From Citrus sinensis (lineage: Eukaryota; Streptophyta; Magnoliopsida; Sapindales; Rutaceae), in the NCBI RefSeq assembly GCF_022201045.2, contig NC_068558.1:49145501-49209500 (forward strand): 64,000 bases of DNA, given 5' to 3'. Numbering within the stretch: position 1 is the stretch's first letter; every line of letters starts with the position of its first letter. Both the position numbers and the translations under genes were made by a program. Positions 53,635-64,000 of the stretch are shown piece after piece. The notes beneath the pieces are model-generated. The model ran no database searches and was not told the DNA's origin. It saw only the letters and a program-made list of their open reading frames with translations.

Positions 53635-54410
53635 TGCCTGTATTAGTCGGATATCTCAATCGCAACTAGATTCCCGGCGGGCCCTGCATCTTTTTACATC
53701 TCTTTATAGAAGGTTTTTACGGTGACATCAAATTCATAGATATGAAATACTTCCAGTCTAATTTTATCTGTCACATTGGCAAAATTTTACGATAAATTAT
53801 GTGTACTTAGCGTCTACTTTTTAGATTTTCCATACTCTTATCTTTGCTACTATACATTGTTAAATTCCATCTAAACACACACTGACTGGGATTTTGCTAG
53901 CTCGTCTGCAATGTTCATAGTGTCTTGAAACTGGCAAGGAAAAATAATAATAATAATAATAGAAGAGGAACCACAAAATGGGAACCGGGCTGATGGAAAG
54001 TAAAAGGTGTTCAAGAGCCTACATTTCTTCAAGCAGCAGGATAATTGAGCGTTGAATCACGTCAATGGGTGGAAAGAAATCACAGATAGAAAACACTTGA
54101 TCACAATATCAAATGCCTTTTCAAATTAGATTGTTCAGTTTTTTCTTAGTTTTGCATTAAGAAAACGAGAGGAAGAGAACAGTCAGTTAAAAGTTTATGT
54201 GTTGGATCGATTTTTTTATATGCCAAGGTTGGGAAGTTGATTTTAAATCAACTTCCCAAAACCGTATCGAACGTACATGGTAACTACTTAAGCAGTTACC
54301 ATGTGCGGGACGGGTGGGTCGCCCATCGTCCAACACAGGTGTTAAAAAAGAGAAAGATGGTCTGGAGTAAAGGCTACTAAGAGTTGCTTGAACTTCTTGA
54401 TGATTTATTT
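53635..54410 (+). pseudogene. Third, decayed DGD2 fragment
   Basis: 53635-53900 matches DGD2 copy b intron 2 (about 47280-47560), including CAACTAGATTCCCGGC and TACTTCCAGTCTAATTTTATCTG. Then come remnants of exon 3: CTGCAATGTTCATAG...CTTGAAACTGGCAAGG near 53908 and GTCTGGAGTAAAGGCTACTA near 54362. Exons 1, 2 and 4 are missing and a small element sits inside. It is a non-functional relic of another tandem copy. Confidence 0.85.
54199..54336. mobile_element. Small foldback-like element with two internal hairpins
   Basis: The 138-bp segment begins GTGTTGGA and ends TCCAACAC (8-bp terminal inverted repeats). Inside are two strong inverted repeats: TTGGGAAGTTGATTT with AAATCAACTTCCCAA (54229-54259) and CATGGTAACT with AGTTACCATG (54276-54303). 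It interrupts the DGD2 relic. I see no clear target duplication and no coding capacity, so family and even mobility are uncertain. Confidence 0.4.
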
Positions 54411-54469
54411 CCTTGAGATTTTCAAATAAGTTGAGATCATAAATCAATTCTTTTCCTCTATTCCCTTTT

Positions 54470-55440
54470 CAGTTATGAGATTTTCCAATTTAAGATATTT
54501 AATTTTTGCAGTAGACAACAGAATAACATTTGTTACCGTCTGTTGAATGGCACGATTATGTTTATTTAAGGAGATTCTTCTGGTGCCTTCTTATTTATTT
54601 AGAGGTTAAATAACGTAGTATAAAGGTTTCACCAACTTATTAAAGCTTATTCTCTAAATAAATCTTGGCACTTTTACACCAAATACATACAAGGACAAAG
54701 GATTAAGATACTTTGCACGAGTACAATGCTAAATTCCTCTAGTAATGCGAACTTAAACCTATGATCAAATACCAAACTTTGATCAGTTTCAGTTTTTACT
54801 GTTGAATTTTTTCTCCCAGTTTTAAGCTTCTTAATTCTGAACATGTATATGCTTTAAGCTTTCAATTTTAGCTATTTATGTTAACACTTTCCAAGTTAAT
54901 TGTGATTTATAATTATTCATCGTTTGATGGTTATTGATTTATGATTATTATGTTAATGTTTTGGTACTTAATAGCTAGATTATCATTTTCATATATGAGC
55001 GCGCCAGTTAAGTGTTAACTCTTCAAAACATAAGGGTATTTTTGTCATCTACCAACATTTTTGGAGCTATTTATCTTAACGGCCCTCAGTTTGTGCTCCC
55101 TTTGAAAAGATAAGGAGCTATTAAAGGAAAAACAAAACTGCGAGTTGTTAGAATTTGGCAATTTGGGCTTTCCGCCCTCTCACAGGCGGCAAAAACACGG
55201 TGTCGTTTGACTGAGCGGGAAGCTATGGCGGTATTTACGGTGACACCGAAGAAACGGTCTAACAACTTTTTCGCGTCTTTGATTTACGTTTGGCTGCCGA
55301 GAAAACGGTGGAAGAAGTAAAGGTTCTCTCGATCGCTCCGGTTATTTCAAAGTGCCATAATGAAACATTTCTAGTTTGTTTTTAGTATTATTCTACTTGC
55401 AAGTTAATGTTTAGAACTTGATTTTCTTTCCTCTTGTATT
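54470..55440 (+). pseudogene. Decayed duplicate of the MBD-like gene 1 region
   Basis: Pieces in order match MBD-like gene 1 and its flank: 54478-54600 matches intron 1 at about 50735-50850 (GAGATTTTCCAATT, GTCTGTTGAATG); 54690-54740 matches 51470-51515; 54815-55190 matches the 3' region near 53010-53280; 55190-55440 matches 53280-53610. The coding exons themselves are gone. Together with 53635-54410 this is a duplicated and eroded DGD2b-MBD block. Confidence 0.75.
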
Positions 55441-57008
55441 ACCTCCCAAAAGCGTTACAGAAAGTGTTTCAAAGATATTTGCTTTTAGAAATTAATTAAT
55501 TTTGTTTAATTATTTTAACTATTTAGCTGGCTTTTCTTTCCAATTGCTAGAAGACCGTTTTGTTTATTATCTTTTGTGTTTGTATGTTCCCCAGAGGCTT
55601 TTAAATGGAGAGGATATAAATTTGTTACCTTAGTTATTAATTCATATTGTACTGAGATAAATTGGAGAGCTATTATATGTTTTAGTGCATCTGCAATGTG
55701 TTTAATTGGAAAGTAATTTTACTGAAATGGCATAACCGAGGGCTAAGTCGAGACACCTGATCAGTTTGACTTATGGTTTATGAACGTTTCATGAAAGAAA
55801 GGCTTAGCTTGTGCAGTTTTCTTCCGTCTTGCTAATTGTTGAATAGTTGTATCTTGTTCTTTCAACTGATTTCCAGGCAGACACTGAATGCGCGTCATCA
55901 TTGACAAATGAAAATATTTGTTGCACAGTTAGATCTTGAAACAATGGAGTAGAAAAGGAAAGCACTTACCTGTGGGAAGCTTTCCATGTCCTCTTGTAGA
56001 AACTGTTGTTTGAATTGCATTTGTTCTTTGATGTTGTGTTCTTAAATGCATTATGCCCTAATGTATTCCTATCTCTCGTTAGGTTAGGGCCGGGGGCCTG
56101 GTTGCTAGCTCTAGAGACTCTAAAAACTGAACAAACACCTTTAGTTTTGGGAAGTCTTTTTACCAAGCAAATCGCATCAAGTAAGTGAGATGGAAACTTG
56201 TCTTGAAACTTGAACAACCTTCTGGAAGTTCCTTGCCTTTTGCTCCAGGGCCATACATTTCTTTGTTAAATTTTATTACCATTAAAATGGGAAAAGTGGG
56301 TGACAATTGGGGGAGGGGCTGGCAAGTCCTTATAGCTGCCACTTCATGTGCTGGCTTGCTTTGGAATTGTAGGGATCAACACTGTAATAGCCTTTACTTT
56401 CCTGATTACAGGTTCATTGTTCATTGAAAAGCTTTTTCATGTAAATGTCAGTGAACAATCTGACTATTGAGGGTCTTCCACTTCCTTTTGATAATTGAAT
56501 GTTTGTTATTGATGTTGATTACCTTTTTGGGGACAAAAAATGAGACTGCTTCTTTCAGCTATGCTGTGCTTGTAGAGAAGGTAGTCTACCTTGCATAACT
56601 TAAGGTGACTTGGATTTTATTATTCTTTACTATGGAGTGGCTCTTAGTTCTTTGTGCATTTTTTATCATCACAGAAAAACTTACCAATTTCAATTAGCTA
56701 TTCTATTCCCTTAAAAAAGGTTAGCTATTTTGTTTTGTTTCGTTTGCTTATCACTGCACGCACAATAAATGTAAAAGAAAATATTTACTAACTAAAAGGG
56801 TTGATTAGCAAATAAGAAGAATTAGTTTCCTGATTTATCATTGGGCACGTTTTAGGTCTCCAGTGTTAACACGCGGAGATAATGGGAACATGTGGCGTTA
56901 GAGGCAGCTTATGTGTCTTATGCATTGCCCTTATAATGCCTCGTTTGCATCGGAAAACCTAGTTTAAGCTGCTTTTCTCACACAGAGTTGAAGGAGAGAT
57001 TTTCCAAT
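55441..57008. other. Region upstream of MBD-like gene 2
   Basis: About 1.6 kb that should contain the promoter and possibly untranslated exons of MBD-like gene 2. I recognised no coding exon. Open frames near 56000-56200 occur on both strands in overlapping positions and do not look real. Confidence 0.4.
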
Positions 57009-59877
57009 ATGGCAGACAAAAAATTATCAGGGCCGATTCCTGATGGCTGGAGCCTTGAGATCAAAAAGAAGAAAGATGGGTCTAAAGTTTTGGTAATTAA
57101 GCATTTAATCAATATATTTGTGATTGCTACTATGTAAATTATTTGCCTCCAGTGCTATCATAACACTTAATAGATTTTTTTTTTCAATGTTGTTGTTGTA
57201 GATTGATTTGACCTGATCAGTTTACCATTACTGTTCATTTTCAATTTTAACAATAATGATCAGGAGTAGCTCACTTAGCTGGTGTTGAAATTTTTTTTTT
57301 TTTTTTTTTTAATGTTGTTAGCCTACTTTCCTTCTTATGGTAGAATTAAACTTTTAAGAGAAAAAATAAAATAAGAGGGAATTTCGTTGACATGTTCCTT
57401 TGGAACTGTGGCTGTTGCAGTCCTAAATCTGCCCTGGAACAGGACAATGTTTTTCCTCCTATGAGGATATGATGCGATATGTCATCTATGCCAAAAACGC
57501 TGAGCTTCCCATCTTTGTGCCGGTAAGTATGAGCTTCTTTTGCTTTAATGTTTTTTATCTGTAATATTGTTTATTTTTTCTCAGCTTATGCCTAAAATTC
57601 GAATGTTAATATTAGGAATCACAAGGGATAGAATTTCAATATTGCTAAATGATATATGGAACCATATTGTACGTGCTAGTTATTTGCTTTTGTTGATTGC
57701 TTTCAAAAATTCAGTACTTGCTTTTGTTGATTGCTTTCAAAAATTCAGTACATATATTCGTCTTGGGCCAACTTAGCTTAGCCGGACTTAGTAATTATTG
57801 CAGTTTTTGCCCATCCTTCATACCATTAGACATTAGTATTTTCAATTGAACTGTTTTTGTTTTTGTAAATCTTGTTCAAAGCACTCGGTGCTCCAGACTT
57901 CTCTGACACTACCATTGTCATTCTCCCCTCCGGTTTATAAAGCCCCCTACCGTTAATAATATTTCACTAAGTGACAACATTTTCTATTCAAAATTTTTGT
58001 TAAAGTCCATTCGTTTTTCAACTATCAGATTTGTCTATAGAAAAAGACCAAATAGCCCTCCTAAAAGTGTATCAGCTCGTTTAACATTGCAACATCAGAG
58101 TGGTTGTGGTGGACTTTAAACATTAAAGGGGAAATGGTTAATTTTTGCCAAAGGTCAAAACCCTGGAAACTTGCCTCAGTTCAGGCTAAAGAGGGCTTTC
58201 TTTCTGGTAATAGTTGTAATTGGTCAGTATTCTTCTTCCTTTATTGCATATAATGTAGACGACATAGTTTGTAACTTCTGTTTGGCTAGTACTAGTTCAG
58301 CTCCTCCAAGTGACCTTGGCTTGTGTATTTGGGTTTTAAAAGTTAACCACCTTTTTGTTTCTCTTTTCAATAGAAGTCCTTATTCCTAATGAAATGCCAT
58401 TTCTTATTCGAAAATTGTTCTCCCTGCTGAGTAGTTATAATTTTAAACTTCCGCTGTGGTTCCTTGAGTAGTTTCAATCAATATTTAAAATCGGAATAGC
58501 TGTGTGTAGTATTCTAGACCATGAAGATGGTGTTGCTTCTGCTGTATCAAAGATTTTCAACTCTGAAGTAGCCAACAAGGCAGAGATGGATGCCCTTGGT
58601 GAGATAGTTTGAGGAAGCCAGAGCAAGAAAGAAAAGCTGCTTTATGTCATGATGATCGTAAACCTTTTAGGGTCTAATTGTTGGGTTTGCTATGGATATG
58701 ATATCACGATTTAACATTTTGGTTCTGATAAGGCCTCAACTCTTCCACAGTTACACCCTGTATCTCCTTTTGTAGATTTTATTATTATCATTTTCTTATT
58801 GTTGGTTTCCTTGTAAAATGCTATTCTTGTTGTAAATATAGTCTTCTGATTGGAGTAGTTATTTCCCTTTTTTCTTTTCCCTCCCTAATTTGTCCTTCAT
58901 CTTCTCTCTTGTAGAACTTCCCATGGTGGCAGAGGAACCAAAATGCTGGCCAGAGCTCTGAGTCTGCTGATGATCAGAGTAAAATTCTTACCTTCATGAC
59001 TATACTGAAAGGACTTTCATTTCCCCCGCTTTACAAGTACAATGACTGGGTGCAGAATTAGTGGTCACTCACCTGCAACCCTTTAAAAACTTGAATTACC
59101 TTGTGAAGATGATATTTCTTCTGATTCTGTAATATACCATCTAGTGATCTTACCACCCAGGCTGGCTATCACCTTACCAAAACAGCTCCACATGTATCAT
59201 CAAATCTGTCTCACAATAAAACCTTGAGGGTACTTTTGAGCTGAGCATCGTGTCATTCATGTAAAAGAGTTTATAATTACTTGTAATGTCTCTCTCTAAA
59301 GTGTTGTTATTTGTTACTGTAGAAGATACATGCTGAAATTAATAACTCTTTAATTTAGATTTGTATGGCAGATAATTTGTTATGTGATGTTCAGCTACCC
59401 TCTCTTGCTGGTGCAGTTGAGCAAAACTTGGACTTAGACAAAGGCACTGATTTGGAGAAAAGTTTGGACTCGGTGAAGGGTGCTAATATTGAGAAATATT
59501 TGGACCCAGAGAAAGGCTCTGATATTGAGAAAAGTTTGATCTCGAAGAAAGGCACTGATGCCAAGAGCTTAGACTCGGAGAAAAGTGCGGATGCAGGAGA
59601 GAATCTGAAACCCCAGAATAATGCAAGTGACAACCTCTCAGCTCCTGCAGCAGACACCTTTACTCATGAACAACTGTTTTTTTTACAGCAGATACCCAAT
59701 GTTCCTCCTGTGCCAGCAAGGTCCCATGGTGAAGAAAAATCTCCTCTGGTGGCAATCCCCCCTGCCATGATTCAAGAATTTGCCGCGGCAAACCCAAGGC
59801 CCAGGCCTGGGGCTTCCAAGCCTAGGCGCTTCCGTAGGTGGGGTCATAAGAAGAGTGCAGCAGGGAGATATAATTAA
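57009..59877 (+). pseudogene. MBD-like gene 2 with an in-frame stop in the MBD exon
   Basis: Four exons can be proposed: 57009-57092 (MADKKLSGPIPDGWSLEIKK), 57421-57522 (TGQCFSSYEDMMRYVIYA), 58915-58978 (NFPWWQRNQNAGQSSESADD) and 59372-59877. Phases fit, for about 251 codons. Aligned to MBD-like gene 1, exon 2 reads S-stop-ICPGTGQCF where a Tyr or Phe is expected; the TAA is at 57424-57426 and a single base change would explain it. Exon 4 encodes degenerate 14-15-residue acidic-basic repeats of the form EKGxDIEKSLDS, then a Pro-rich, basic tail with RPRPGASKPRRFRRWGHKK. All other exons are open, so the stop may be a recent null allele, an assembly error, or avoided by an unseen splice form. 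If expressed, it is a chromatin-type DNA-binding protein by family. Confidence 0.65.
57684..57751. repeat. 34-bp perfect tandem duplication in MBD-like gene 2 intron 2
   Basis: Two exact copies of a 34-bp unit starting TTGCTTTTGTTGATTGC and ending TTCAGTAC, one after the other, in an intron. A slippage or template-switch product. Confidence 0.95.
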
Positions 59878-60841
59878 GTTTTCAGCCTCCAGTATAATAA
59901 ATAAAGCACCGTAGAAGCGATAAACCTATGGCTGCTGTTGTTTGTGTCAAAAACCTGGTTATGCTTTCTTTCTGTTTTTAAGTTTATGTTTGCAGAAGTC
60001 TAAACTTCATAAAAGTCTTGCTGGCGGCCTCTAAAACTTTAGGAGGCTCTAAGGTTTTTATTTTTATAATCTACCTAAGAGGCTTTTTCTATGTACATGC
60101 TGATGCTTTACTGTTTTTTATGCTTCGCATAAAACTATCAGCAAACGGCCAGGGGAAACTTCGTGCTGTTTCTGCTTTTTCCAATTTTTAAGGGTAGCAG
60201 GTTTAAACAAGTTTCATTATCCGAGCAAGTTTTCTCTGGCAATCTGTCCTCCCGGCGAGACCGATGCTCAAGAACGTGGAACCAACGCAATCGATCATTA
60301 AGATGATTTTGGTTGTTTTATGTGGTGCCGATGGAGTGTTGTTGGAGAGTTTTTCCTTTGAGAAGCAAGTTCCTAAAGGTCACACGACATGCTTCTTGGC
60401 CTCTATTTTTAATTATAATGGCGGTGGTGAGACTGTGTTTGGTAGGGCTGGGCAAGCATATTAAAGTTAAGCTCCATCTTTGTGGCACATAGTTGCCTTG
60501 CACAGGGTGTCATTGGATAAGAGAGAATTCTCTTGGAGAAAATTAAACACAAATACGCAGAGGAAACCAATATTTCCAAACAAACACTTGATTCTTTGGT
60601 GAAAGAAAAACATCAAAATCCAAAACAAATTGTCATATTATGCAAGACGATTCTCCCCATCCACGACGACAACTCTGTTCTCCTCAGCTCAGTATGCCCC
60701 GTCGCCGTCTCTCTGCAACAAGGAACTGGGGTCATTGAGTAATGCAGGAGAGTATTTGCTTTGCTGAAATAATCTTCTTGTGATGCACGCATGAAAATTG
60801 CAAGTTGTAAAATTGTAATCTTCACAGTTTAACTATCTAAA
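59878..60841. other. Intergenic region between MBD-like gene 2 and the C2 gene
   Basis: Converging 3' flanks of the two genes, with an AATAAATAAAG polyadenylation-like signal near 59898 for the plus-strand gene. A 66-codon open frame at 60264-60464 has no recognisable motif and I do not call it a gene. Confidence 0.5.
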
Positions 60842-61824
60842 CTAAATTTCATGAAGTGGTGCGGTTACCTCGGGTGTGAAAGTAAGGCCAACTCTAATCT
60901 CCCCGCAGTACTCCTGGTTCTTAACAACATTGTAAGCAGTTGGAGGAAGGCTTCCTTCCATGAACAAAGGCTCTAATGAAATGCTGTAAGAAGTCATACT
61001 CACACCACAACTAATTAAGCTTAATTTGTTCGTGTACACTACTTTCTATATATATATAAAAAGGGAAAATACAACTGACGTTGCTTCTCCAAGATAATCG
61101 TCGTTGCTAAATGTATCCTTGTCCATGATTTTCAAAGTGAGTTCCGTAACATCACCTGTAATTGTAAACACGAAGGTCTCGTTCCATTCAGGTCCAGATC
61201 CTGTTCAGAATCAATCTTTCAAGGACGTGATCAATGGTCTTATGGCCTGATCGGAATTTGCTTACCAGAACTAAGTTGTCATAGTAGCAACAAACTAACC
61301 TGATCCGATACTGCTTTTCTGCTCCTGTGTCCGGCAAGTAAGAACGACATACGGATCTACACTACCTGCTAGAATGAAGAAAACTCGAACATTCATAACC
61401 AACTACATTAACAGATACAATCATAGATGATTCCATTATTAATTAAAAAGATATTTTCTGTCACCTAGAACAATATATATAAGATTACATGTGTTAACAA
61501 ACAAACAAAGGGGTAAGGGTTGATAGTATTATTTGTCGATGTGATTTGATGAGATCGTTACAATGTTTATCGCTTAAATACAATCACTGCGTAAGTATTA
61601 CTGCAGATGCGCAAAGTCAAAACCATCAGATCATAAAAAATTCTCATACAAATAAATATTTATGAATGTAAACGGAAAATAGATCTAATTCCTAGGAATA
61701 GCAAAAATAATTGGTCAATTAACAAAAGACCGTATAAATAGAGCAAAGGGATCGTACCGAGGAAATCAGAATCCTCGAGGCCTTTGCAGCCAACAAGAAG
61801 GACTTCAAGCGTTCCTCTTGGCAT
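60842..61824 (-). CDS. C2-domain protein, elicitor-responsive protein 3 type
   Basis: Four exons, 61824-61758, 61365-61300, 61200-61080 and 60983-60842, give 131 aa. The protein is nearly all one C2 domain: MPRGTLEVLLVGCKGLEDSD at the start, a first calcium loop with acidic residues around EDSDFLGSVDPYV, GPEWNETFVF, then ELTLKIMDKDTFSNDDYLGE with the second acidic loop, and ISLEPLFMEGSLPP followed by YCGEIRVGLTFTPE. C2 domains of this type bind calcium and membrane phospholipids in the cytosol; rice elicitor-responsive protein 3 is the named relative. The usual acidic C-terminal tail of the family is missing: the frame ends TAPLHEI right after the domain, where a GAG/GTAACC donor might in principle lead to another exon I did not find. 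Confidence 0.88.
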
Positions 61825-61917
61825 CTTTCGGTGATGTTCAGTTCAGGTGAAATTTGGTTGATTTGGTGGTCAGCTGTCTGATGTTCTGTTCTCCGTCACC
61901 CTCACCCACCATTTACT

Positions 61918-61950
<33 letters not shown>

Positions 61951-63599
61951 AACGGTCAACCTACCTGCTAATAACTGAGTCAGCTACAGTTGTAAAATGG
62001 TCAAATCTTTTTTTTTTTTTGGAATTATATTCAAAAAGAAGAAACTCTTTTAGAATTTCTTTAATTATTTTTATTTATATATTTTTCAAGATAGTATATC
62101 TTTTAATCCTGATGGATTTTTTTTTAGGAAACCATATCTATCCAATTTAGTGAAAATCTTAAATTACTAGAAACAGCACCCCCCCCCCCCCACCCCTCAA
62201 ACCCCCAAAAAAAAATTTAACACCCAAACAATAGAATATTCTTTTCTGAGAGTAACGTTACAAATACAAAGTGAAGTACTACTATCTTAGTTAATAAATT
62301 AATGCAGAGATTTCGTAATAAAATTATATATCGTTTGACCCATAAATTGAAAATTTAGATTTTACACCATTTAAACTATTTTAGTCAAGTAATTTAACTT
62401 GAAATAAAAAATTTAATTCAATTACTTGATCTCATAGTAGAAAAACTCAGCCAATTACTTTTTCTGTTCACAAAAAAAAAAAAAAAAACGCATTGCATTT
62501 TTGTTCACTAACTAAAAATTAATTAAATGTATATTTTAAATACAAATGGACAATTATATGGGCTCACACTACCTAACGCTAAATTTTATTTGCGTTGGTC
62601 AATCCTAACATCTCATTCCATGATCAAAGCAGTTGATAAAATTTATCATTTAATAGAATAATGAGTGAGCATTTATATCAAAAATAATAATTCCACAATA
62701 AAATAAATAAATAAAACCTAATCTTTGCAGTTCACTTCGACTTCTTGATCTTGTCCCCCTCTATTCTTGTCTACCAATTTGAACGAAGCTTTCGGAATCT
62801 ATTTGTTTTCCTAAATACCCAAAATCTTTTAATAAATTATCTTTAATTAACAGTCCCATCAACCCTATTTGTTTTTCTAGTTTCTTCTTTTTAGCCGTTA
62901 CACTCTCACTGTCAATTTCTTTCTATTCAAGAAAACGTTTTAATAAACATATCAATTGAACTCTCTGGTGTTGTTTCAAAATTGTTTTTGCTTTGATCTT
63001 TTGTTTTCTTCCTTCAGCGAGTTTGATATTGAAAGTTTCATTTACATACAATCCAAAGATTGTTGCTAAAAAGTTAGATCATCATTTATTTATTCCTTAT
63101 TTTGGTTGAATAAAATTAAAAAAAGGTGGAAGCTAAAGATCGTAACGGTTATGAGAATAATGAGGGCTTGGTTTCTTTAATTCATCCGGTATTTGATATC
63201 AGTTCCAGCCGAGCCAGAGAAACAAAGAGGGTCTACATTCAAGGGTTCATTAATTATTCGTTTCTCTTTTGTTTCTTTTAAACTTCTGTTTCACTTACAC
63301 GCAAGTAGCTGCTGTATGGTGTATTCGGCTTTAACTGAGAGTGTTGTTTTTTATTTTGTTTTCTTTTAATTTTAATAAACAATATTGTCCAAAACAAGAA
63401 AACAGAGCCTAGAAATCTCTTCTCATGTTAACATCGTCTTCTTGCATCGCAATTTGAAAGGGGCTGTTATGATAAAATTCGTTTTCACTCTATTATCACT
63501 GTGTATGTGATTTTTTATTTATTTTTTTGACAGTTTAGCTTTGGTTGTATTCCAGCTTGAAAATTTGGAAGGTACGAGCACATAATTTTTTTTTTTAAA
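61825..63599. other. Intergenic DNA with simple repeats
   Basis: About 1.8 kb: the C2 gene promoter, a (TA)n(TG)n microsatellite at 61919-61950, T- and A-runs, and a C13 run near 62179. A CT/T-rich stretch spans 62740-63020. No exon or RNA gene recognised. Confidence 0.5.
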
Positions 63600-63930
63600 A
63601 AAAAAACCATCATAGTGGTGGGGGTTAGACAGATAAAATGAGATACAAGAAAAAGATAAAATCCTAACGTCTGACATGGGAGATTGCGTGAGCATCCAAG
63701 TAAAGAATATCAGATAAGCTTTTGGGAAGCTTCCGAGGAGATAAAAAAAAACGTTGACTAGTCTGATACTTGCACGCCCAATTGGCTAGAAAATCAACAT
63801 CAAAAGTAGCCTTGCGAAGAACATATCTCACCTGAATGGGGAATGACGTTACCATATAGCACACTCGGTGCAGAGAATAAGAATACTCCCATCGTACAGG
63901 ACCCTGGATGTGAATCCAAGACACCATTGT
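63600..63930 (-). mobile_element. LINE (L1-type) RNase H fragment, 3' end
   Basis: Minus-strand frame 63927-63664 encodes the end of a plant LINE RNase H region (VRYVLRKATFDVDFLANWAC, then RFFLSPRKLPKSL) with a stop at 63664. A short 3' segment and an oligo-T/A tract (63587-63606) follow. The upstream LINE parts are absent, so it is probably a 5'-truncated or fragmentary insertion; the catalytic residues of RNase H lie outside it. Confidence 0.6.
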
Positions 63931-64000
63931 ACAGCAATAAAATTCTTATCACACCCTTTTAAAGTTCTTGTAACACCCTTTTCAAATTTTATTCTCAAAC

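Noticed and set aside
54199-54336. Solo LTR or TRIM
   Set aside because: The ends resemble TG...CA, but terminal inverted repeats and nested hairpins dominate and no 5-bp target duplication is visible.
55966-56427. Overlapping open frames of 60-83 codons on both strands
   Set aside because: No start context, splice pattern or motif; they look like chance frames upstream of MBD-like gene 2.
60264-60464. 66-codon open frame starting MLKNVEPTQ
   Set aside because: It has an ATG but no motif, no splice context and lies between two converging gene ends; kept only as an unlikely candidate.

Overview
The window is nuclear DNA of a woody eudicot, probably Citrus or a close relative. That is an inference from the plant gene families, the many short introns, the AT-rich intergenic DNA and plant-type LTR elements; the species was not tested. 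Gene order resembles Arabidopsis chromosome 4 around At4g00550-At4g00585 (DGD2, an RmlD/MAT2B-like reductase, NAD-ME2 and a small At4g00585-type protein), as I recall that map.

Layout. 1-1411: 3' end of a Ty1/Copia element with its LTR. 1936-20129 (minus): a tandem array of classical short-chain dehydrogenase/reductase (SDR, neomenthol dehydrogenase/salutaridine reductase-like) genes. Copy 1 is a pseudogene, copy 2 is intact (290 aa), then comes a decayed last exon, then copy 3 (294 aa), whose five exons are all open although intron 4 holds a complete, young Ty3/Gypsy Tat-lineage element (7580-18543, CCCTC target duplication). 20937-26530 (minus): NAD-malic enzyme, 59-kDa type, 19 exons. 28338-29642 (minus): an 85-aa At4g00585-type protein. 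30012-30792: a probable Tourist-like MITE. 32030-33690 (minus): a decayed PCNA-like sliding-clamp gene with a 170-bp hAT MITE in an intron. 34558-36462 (minus): RmlD/MAT2B-like reductase.

37719-39933 and 46231-48733 (plus): two tandem digalactosyldiacylglycerol synthase 2 (DGD2) genes. Between them lie a previously hidden-looking box C/D snoRNA cluster (41557-42483, plus) with telo-boxes and a TATA box, and a gene for a single-span membrane protein with a bacterial-PH-like domain (42972-45291, minus). 50121-52983 (plus): a 127-aa MBD-like protein with two CCHC zinc knuckles. 53635-55440: a decayed duplicate of the DGD2b-MBD block. 57009-59877 (plus): a second MBD-like gene with an in-frame TAA in its MBD exon. 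60842-61824 (minus): a C2-domain protein of the elicitor-responsive protein 3 type. 63600-63930: a LINE RNase H fragment.

The protein genes do not form one pathway. They touch chloroplast galactolipid synthesis (DGD2), mitochondrial malate decarboxylation (NAD-ME), mitochondrial membranes (At4g00585 type), specialised-metabolite carbonyl reduction (SDR), membrane lipid or calcium sensing (C2, bPH) and chromatin (MBD). The main theme is local tandem duplication followed by decay or insertion. The most noteworthy non-obvious content is the snoRNA cluster, where two members carry 13-nt guides to adjacent stretches of 25S rRNA, and the young Tat insertion inside an SDR intron with its antisense gene and 122-bp tandem array.
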